Below, piece by piece: positions 31,741 to 36,388 of a stretch of DNA of 36,388 nucleotides (the stretch's first letter is position 1; each line of letters begins with the position of its first letter). The DNA comes from Bradyrhizobium sp. AT1 (GTDB lineage: Bacteria; Pseudomonadota; Alphaproteobacteria; Rhizobiales; Xanthobacteraceae), in the NCBI RefSeq assembly GCF_001590795.1, contig NZ_JXDL01000001.1:6750763-6787150 (forward strand), written 5' to 3'. Below the pieces are notes generated by a model. The model made no database searches, was not told the DNA's origin, and saw only the letters and a list, made by a program, of their open reading frames with translations. A program made the position numbers and the translations under genes.

Positions 31741-31787
31741 AAGAAGAATCCAAGGCATGATCGCGGGAACCTGAGGGAGGGGAGACC

Positions 31788-32639
31788 ATGCGATCTGTCG
31801 TCATCACCGGCGCGTCCACCGGCATCGGCTGGGCTACTGCAAAATTCCTGATCGATCGCGGCTATCGCGTCTTCGGCAGCGTCCGCAAGCAGGCCGATGC
31901 GGAGCGGCTCGAGGCTGAGCTCGGCGCCCATTTCAAACCACTGCTGTTCGACGTCACCGACGAGGCTGCGGTCCTTGCTGCCGCGCGGAACGTGCGCGAG
32001 GCGCTGGGCGGCGAGACGCTGGCGGGCCTCGTCAACAATGCCGGCATCGCGGTCGCCGGCCCCGTGCTCGAATTGTCGGCAGACGATTTCCGCCGCCAAA
32101 TGGACATCAACGTGATCGGCCCCGTCATCGCGACGCAGGCGTTCGGGCCCTTGCTCGGGGCCGATCCGTCGCTGAAGGGGCCGAAGGGGCGGATCGTGAT
32201 GATCAGCTCGGTCGCAGGCAAGAACGGCAATCCGCTGTCGGCGCCCTACTGCACCTCCAAGCATGCCATCGAAGGCCTATCCGAGAGCCTGCGCCGCGAG
32301 CTGATGCTGTTCGGCATCGACGTCATCATCGTCGCCCCCGGTGCGGTGAAGACGCCGATCTGGAGCAAGGCCGAACAGATCGATCTGTCCGTCTACCAGA
32401 ACTCGCCCTATCTGCCGGCGCTGAACAAGGTCATGGCTTTCATGATGGACCTCGGCGCCAAGGGCCTGCCGGCCGAACGGATCGCCGAAATCGTGTTCGA
32501 GGCGCTGACCGCAGCAAGCCCCAAGGTGCGCTACCAGATCACGCCCGACCCGATGCGCCATCTGATCGGCGCCGTACTGCCGAAACGGACGGTCGACCGC
32601 ATCATCGCCAAGCGGCTTGGACTGTCGCCGCTGGGGTGA
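31788..32639 (+). CDS. Short-chain dehydrogenase/reductase (SDR)
   Basis: The 283-residue classical SDR has the cofactor motif VITGASTGIGWATAKFL (TGxxxGxG), NNAGIAVAG, the catalytic Ser in IVMISSVAGKNGNP and the YCTSKHAIEG motif (Tyr-x-x-x-Lys). PGAVKTPIW follows. The start after residue 20 (GYRVFGSVRK) has basic residues typical of NADP(H) users, but this is a weak inference. It resembles oxidoreductases acting on steroids, retinol or acyl compounds; the substrate is unknown. The ribosome site GGGAGGGGAG is strong. It stands alone between the repeat and the sulfatase-fold gene. Confidence 0.93.
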   Translation: MRSVVITGASTGIGWATAKFLIDRGYRVFGSVRKQADAERLEAELGAHFKPLLFDVTDEAAVLAAARNVREALGGETLAGLVNNAGIAVAGPVLELSADDFRRQMDINVIGPVIATQAFGPLLGADPSLKGPKGRIVMISSVAGKNGNPLSAPYCTSKHAIEGLSESLRRELMLFGIDVIIVAPGAVKTPIWSKAEQIDLSVYQNSPYLPALNKVMAFMMDLGAKGLPAERIAEIVFEALTAASPKVRYQITPDPMRHLIGAVLPKRTVDRIIAKRLGLSPLG

Positions 32640-32644
32640 TCGGC

Positions 32645-32656
32645 GGTCAGCTGACC
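32645..32656. repeat. 12-bp perfect palindrome after the SDR gene
   Basis: GGTCAGCTGACC starts 6 bases beyond the SDR stop. It may be chance or a regulator site for the next gene. The rest of the 236-bp gap (32640-32875) has no ORF that I trust and no clear promoter, though TTGACC occurs at 32748-32753. Confidence 0.25.
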
Positions 32657-32875
32657 CCGGGCGGTCCTGCGAAGCTCCTTGCCTGCGGCCCATCGCCGCC
32701 AGCGAAACATTAAGCGAAGGTCGGATCACGGCGTCCGTTGCCTGTCCTTGACCGTTCAGTTACAGTTTTATGACACGGTGCAGGCTTTCCGGCTGCGCCG
32801 GACGCCCTAGCCGCCCTTATTCCCGCCTTGGGCCGGCCAGACGGCTAGGCATTCATTTGGCCGGACCAGAGTTGC

Positions 32876-34597
32876 GTGTCGTCGATGGCGTCCGCGCCCA
32901 ATCCAGGTCCTTCTGCCACGACGGCCGTGCTGGCGAGCGTCGCCGCGCTCGGTATCTGGCGGCTGCTCGCCGTTGCCGCGCCGCATCTGGCCGCGCTCGC
33001 GCTGATGTACCAGACCGAGACCGATTTCGGCTCGCGGCTCTCGTTCGCGCTGGCCTGGGGCATCCTCAACTTCTTCTGGATCACACTGCTGCGGCGGCCG
33101 GCTCTCTCCGGCGCGCTGTCGCTGACCATGGTCGTCGTGCTGGTGCTGTTGTCGCGGCTCAAGCACGACGTCGTGCAGATGACGGTCAACTTCATCGACC
33201 TGATGATGATCGACCGCGACACCGTCGCCTTCCTGTTCACGATCTTCCCGAATCTGCGCTGGTCGGTGATCCTGGCCGGCCTCGTCACGCTGCCGCTGAT
33301 GTATGCGCTGTGGTGGCTCGATCCGTTCCGCATCCGCCGCCTGCCGGCGCTCGCCTGCAAGCTGGCCTGCCTCGCCGCGCTGGTCTTCTATTCGCTCTAT
33401 CATCCGGACGAGGCCTGGCGCGGCTATTACGACGACGGCTATCTGTCGAAATTCTTCCGCTCCGGCGTCAGCTCGGTGTCCGACTTCGTGCAATACGGCT
33501 TCATGGAATCGGCCGCTGCGAGCAACGAGCGGCTCAACATGCCGCTGCTCGATTCCTGCCATCCCGCGGGCCGCCGGCCGAACATCATCATGATCCATGA
33601 TGAATCGAGTTTCGACATCCGCGCCGCGCAGGGCATCAAGGTGCCGCAGGGCTATGGCGATCACTTCAAGTCCTGGGACGGCAAGCAGCGCACATTCCTG
33701 GCCGAGAGCAACGGCGGGCCGAGCTGGTTCACCGAATATAACGTGCTTGCGGGGCTGTCCTCGCGCTCGTTCGGCCGCTTCGCCTATTTCGTGACGCGCA
33801 TCGCCTCGAACCGCGTCGAGCGCGGGCTGCCGTTGGCGCTGCGCCGCTGCGGCTACGACACCATGTCGCTCTATCCCGCCTATGGCGGCTTCATGGCCGC
33901 CCGCAGCTTCCAGATGACGACCGGCATCGAACGCTTCCTCGATTCGAAGGACCTCGGTGCCAAGGACGTCGAGCCGGACAGCTTCTTCTACGGCAAGGCG
34001 CTGCAGCTGATGGGCCAGCAGCCGCCGAACAAGCCGCTGTTCACCTTCATCTATCTCGGCGCCAATCATTTCCCCTGGGAGACGCGCTTCCGTCCCGACC
34101 TGCTGCCGAACTGGCGCGCGCCGGGCAACGTGCCGTCGATCGACGAATATCTGCGCCGGCAGGCGATGAGCGCCGAGCAGTACAAGGCGTTCATCGCGGG
34201 CCTGAAGAAGACGTTCCCCGGGGAGCCGTTCCTGATCGTGCGCTATGGCGATCATCAGCCGGAGTTCGCGCCCGGGATCCTCGAGCCCGGGCTCGACGAG
34301 GGCGCCATCGGCAAGAAGCTCGACGCCTACGATCCGCGCCTCTACGCAACCTATTACGCGATCGACGCGGTCAATTTCGAGCCGGTGAAGAGCGATACCG
34401 TGATGGACACGATCGACGGTCCCTATCTGCCGCTGCTGATCCAGGAGGCCGCCGGCATCCCGCTCGACCCGTCCTTCGCCGAGCAGAAGGAGATCATGCT
34501 CCGCTGCAAGGGCATGTTCTACAGCTGCAAGGACGGCGCCGAAGCGCGGCGGCTCAACCGCCTTCTGATCGACGCGGGGATGATCCGGGGGCTGTAG
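32876..34597 (+). CDS. Membrane-anchored sulfatase-fold transferase (LTA synthase-like)
   Basis: The 573-residue protein has five membrane spans in its first ~175 residues and a large alkaline-phosphatase/sulfatase-type domain after about 230. Metal and nucleophile sites visible: PNIIMIHDESSFDIR, where Ser after Glu takes the nucleophile place (Thr in lipoteichoic-acid synthase), WFTEYNVLAGLSSRSFG, and the late FLIVRYGDHQPEF with the metal Asp-His. Related enzymes move phosphoglycerol or phosphoethanolamine to glycans or lipids in the periplasm. In Gram-negatives, glucan-modifying OpgB-like enzymes are one parallel. Start GTG 32876 (preceded by GGACCAGAG) is used; ATG 32885 is the alternative. 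Confidence 0.85.
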   Translation: MSSMASAPNPGPSATTAVLASVAALGIWRLLAVAAPHLAALALMYQTETDFGSRLSFALAWGILNFFWITLLRRPALSGALSLTMVVVLVLLSRLKHDVVQMTVNFIDLMMIDRDTVAFLFTIFPNLRWSVILAGLVTLPLMYALWWLDPFRIRRLPALACKLACLAALVFYSLYHPDEAWRGYYDDGYLSKFFRSGVSSVSDFVQYGFMESAAASNERLNMPLLDSCHPAGRRPNIIMIHDESSFDIRAAQGIKVPQGYGDHFKSWDGKQRTFLAESNGGPSWFTEYNVLAGLSSRSFGRFAYFVTRIASNRVERGLPLALRRCGYDTMSLYPAYGGFMAARSFQMTTGIERFLDSKDLGAKDVEPDSFFYGKALQLMGQQPPNKPLFTFIYLGANHFPWETRFRPDLLPNWRAPGNVPSIDEYLRRQAMSAEQYKAFIAGLKKTFPGEPFLIVRYGDHQPEFAPGILEPGLDEGAIGKKLDAYDPRLYATYYAIDAVNFEPVKSDTVMDTIDGPYLPLLIQEAAGIPLDPSFAEQKEIMLRCKGMFYSCKDGAEARRLNRLLIDAGMIRGL

Positions 34598-34598
34598 C

Positions 34599-36158
34599 CT
34601 ACCGCCCGCCGACCTTCTCCCACAGCCATCGCGCCACCGCATCCGGCGAGGAGTTCGCGTCGTTGCCGCTGGCGCGCAAATTCGCCTCGCGCATCGTGGC
34701 GATGTCGATCTTGCCGAGCAGCGGTTGCAGCGCCGTCTTCAGCTTCTCGTCGCCGGCGCGCTTCGGTGCCAGCAGCAGGATTGCGTCGTAAGGCGGAATC
34801 GCATGCTTGGGATCGTCGAGCGCGACCAGGTCGTATTTCGCGATCAGGCCGTCGCTGGTGTAGCCGGCGATGACGTCGACCTCGCCGCTGGCCACCGCCG
34901 CATACATGAAATCCGGCTGCATTTGGCGCTGTGCGCGGAAGGAGAGGCCATAGGCCTTTTGCAGCGCCGGCCATTCCGGCCGCGAGAAGAATTCGTAGTC
35001 GCCGGCGATCGACAGCGTCGGCGCATGCGCTGCGAGATCGGCGACGGTGCGGACACCGAGCGCCTCGGCCTTCTTCCGCGGCATCACCAGCGCATAGGCA
35101 TTCTCGAAGCCGAGCTCGCCGAGCAGCGTGATGTTGTCCTTCGCCAGTGTGGCCTTGAGTTCCGCAACCAGCTCCACGCGCGGCTTGATGTCGGTGCGAT
35201 GCAGCTGATTGGCCCAGAGGGTGCCGGAATAATCGACATAGAGATCGATGTCGCCGGCCTTCAATGCCCCAAAGATCACGCTGGAGCCGAGGCCCGAGCG
35301 CGCCGTTGCGGACAGGCCGGCCGCCTGGAGCCGGTCCCGCATCAACGCCGACAGCACGTATTGCTCGGCGAAGGTTTTTGCACCGACCACGTAGCCGGAC
35401 GGCGAGCGTCCCATGGTCGGCACCAGCGTTGCAGCGACCAGCGCCGCGATGCCGGCCGCGCCGAGGCCGCTGCGCAAGCGGCTGCGCTGGCGCAGGCCGA
35501 CCTCGATCAGGCCGAGCAACTGATCGACGGCAAGCGCCAGCAGAGCGGAGGCAAAGCAGCCGAACAGCACGAGCACCCAGTTCTGGGTCTGCAATCCCGC
35601 AAAGATGTAATTGCCGAGGCTGGTCTGCCCGATCGGCGTCGACAGCGTCGCGGTGCCGATCACCCACACCGCGGCGGTGCGGATGCCCGCCATCATCACC
35701 GGCAGCGCCAGCGGCAGCTCGACCATGATCAGCGACTGCCGCCCGGTCATGCCGACGCCTTTGGCGGCCTCGATCAGCGCGGGATCGATGCCGTTGAGCC
35801 CGGTGATGCCGTTGCGCAGCACCGGGAGCATCGAATAGAGCGCCAGCGCGAGCATCGCGGGCAGGAAGCCGAACGCCGAAAAGGACACGCCGAACCAGGA
35901 CAGCGTCACGGATGCCGCCAGCAGCAGCAGCGGATAGAACAGCGCGAGCAGCGCAAGGCCCGGCACGGTCTGCACGATGCTGGCGATCGCGAGCAGGATG
36001 GCGCGCGGCGCCGGGCGGTTGCGCGTCAGGATGGCCAGCGGCAGGCTGACGGCAAGGCCGAGCGCGAGCGCGGCAAGACTGACCCGCACATGGTTGCCGA
36101 GATAATCGGGCAGATGCCCCAGCGCCTCGCCCCAGCGTGGATCGGCAAGCAAGCTCAT
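34599..36158 (-). CDS. Osmoprotectant-type ABC transporter: fused permease and substrate-binding protein
   Basis: The 519-residue protein joins two parts that are separate genes in Bacillus OpuB/OpuC. Residues 1-235 are an inner-membrane permease with about six spans and the BPD motif EAAKGVGMTGRQSLIMVELPLALPVMMAGIRTA (key EAAKGVGM, LPLALPVMMAG). A further span (about 240-255) leads to an OpuAC-like periplasmic binding domain (about 262-519): VVGAKTFAEQYVLSALM, GSSVIFGALKAGDIDLYVDYSGTLW, FENAYALVM and DVIAGYTSDGLIAKYDL. It probably imports a quaternary amine such as glycine betaine or choline. The start overlaps the stop of the ATPase gene by ATGA. Confidence 0.93.
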   Translation of the reverse strand: MSLLADPRWGEALGHLPDYLGNHVRVSLAALALGLAVSLPLAILTRNRPAPRAILLAIASIVQTVPGLALLALFYPLLLLAASVTLSWFGVSFSAFGFLPAMLALALYSMLPVLRNGITGLNGIDPALIEAAKGVGMTGRQSLIMVELPLALPVMMAGIRTAAVWVIGTATLSTPIGQTSLGNYIFAGLQTQNWVLVLFGCFASALLALAVDQLLGLIEVGLRQRSRLRSGLGAAGIAALVAATLVPTMGRSPSGYVVGAKTFAEQYVLSALMRDRLQAAGLSATARSGLGSSVIFGALKAGDIDLYVDYSGTLWANQLHRTDIKPRVELVAELKATLAKDNITLLGELGFENAYALVMPRKKAEALGVRTVADLAAHAPTLSIAGDYEFFSRPEWPALQKAYGLSFRAQRQMQPDFMYAAVASGEVDVIAGYTSDGLIAKYDLVALDDPKHAIPPYDAILLLAPKRAGDEKLKTALQPLLGKIDIATMREANLRASGNDANSSPDAVARWLWEKVGGR

Positions 36159-36388
36159 GCCGTACCGCCCTGCGGCAGCAGCGCGTTCAGCCGCTCGACC
36201 TGGCGGCGCGGCGTGCGCAACAGCTCCAGCACGTAAGCGTCGCTGCTCTGCGACAGCTCGGCGGGCGTGCCCTGGGCGAGCAGCTTCCCCTCGCGCATCA
36301 CCGCGACGCGGTCGGCGAGCAGGATCGCCTCCGTCATGTCGTGCGTGATCATGACGGTGGTCAGGCCGAGCTTGCGATGCAGGGCACG
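36155..36388 (-). CDS. ABC transporter ATP-binding subunit, osmoprotectant type (partial, C-terminal end)
   Basis: The frame is open to the right edge; 77 residues are visible. It shows the end of an ATPase: LHRKLGLTTVMITHDMTEAILLADRVAVMREGKLLAQGTP (only part quoted: VMITHDMTEA with the switch His, then LADRVAVMREG). The tail QSSDAYVLELLRTPRRQVERL is like OpuCA/ProV enzymes, without CBS domains. It overlaps the fused permease-binding gene by 4 bp (ATGA), so one transcript makes a complete transporter from only two genes. The Walker A and signature motifs lie outside the window. Confidence 0.93.
   Translation of the reverse strand, partial: RALHRKLGLTTVMITHDMTEAILLADRVAVMREGKLLAQGTPAELSQSSDAYVLELLRTPRRQVERLNALLPQGGTA

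Noticed and set aside
30462..32264. Minus-strand frame of 600 aa opposite ilvC and the SDR gene
   Set aside because: It spans two real genes and a hairpin repeat, and has antisense-type composition.
32807..34642. Minus-strand frame of 611 aa opposite the sulfatase-fold gene
   Set aside because: Shadow of a gene with clear active-site motifs on the plus strand.

Overview
The window reads as a stretch of core chromosome from a Bradyrhizobium-type alphaproteobacterium (order Hyphomicrobiales). The evidence is high GC with strong third-position GC bias, the neighbour sets hflK-hflC-DUF2065-degP and sspB-fumC-DUF4169-RHH, a circularly permuted (two-piece) tmRNA gene whose tag reads ANDNFAPVAQAA, and intergenic repeats of the kind scattered through Bradyrhizobium genomes. 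I see no rRNA, tRNA, phage, transposase or CRISPR array.

Layout. 1-84 is the tail of a proline-rich protein, followed by a two-hairpin repeat. 404-1790 holds a DUF2336 protein and a small orphan protein. 1797-5014 (minus) is a KaiC-like double ATPase gene overlapping a hybrid histidine kinase with a degenerate N-terminal receiver. 5318-7031 (minus) has a LysR regulator and a RimJ-like acetyltransferase. 7207-9391 (minus) is feoAB, ferrous iron uptake. 9511-12266 (minus) has a DUF4169 protein overlapping a ribbon-helix-helix protein, then fumC and sspB. 12378-12708 (minus) is ssrA, the tmRNA gene, directly upstream of sspB, so the degradation tag and its protease adaptor are neighbours.

12832-13964 is a split (two half-gene) chromate transporter. 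14060-17445 is a tripartite tricarboxylate transporter in the order tctB-tctA-terminator-tctC. 17629-19426 is thyA, a GNAT acetyltransferase and folA, linking dTMP synthesis to regeneration of the dihydrofolate it produces. 19580-23522 is hflK, hflC, DUF2065 and a DegP-type protease, an envelope and membrane quality-control cluster. serB (minus) and miaA (plus) diverge at 24590/24602.

25641-28218 is the acetolactate synthase operon ilvB-ilvH, preceded by a complete attenuator: promoter, leader peptide rich in Ile/Leu/Val codons, competing antiterminator and terminator. A methyltransferase, an EamA permease and a LysE-type exporter follow, then ilvC with a structured leader, a repeat, an SDR oxidoreductase and an LTA-synthase-like sulfatase-fold membrane protein. 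The window ends (minus) in an osmoprotectant ABC system whose permease and substrate-binding domain are fused, and in a truncated ATPase gene.

Most genes are conserved housekeeping genes. The least routine items are the KaiC/pseudo-receiver kinase pair with a 27-bp dyad upstream, the ilvB attenuator, the structured ilvC leader, the ssrA-sspB arrangement, and the terminator inside the tct locus. I found no clear candidate for a wholly new system.
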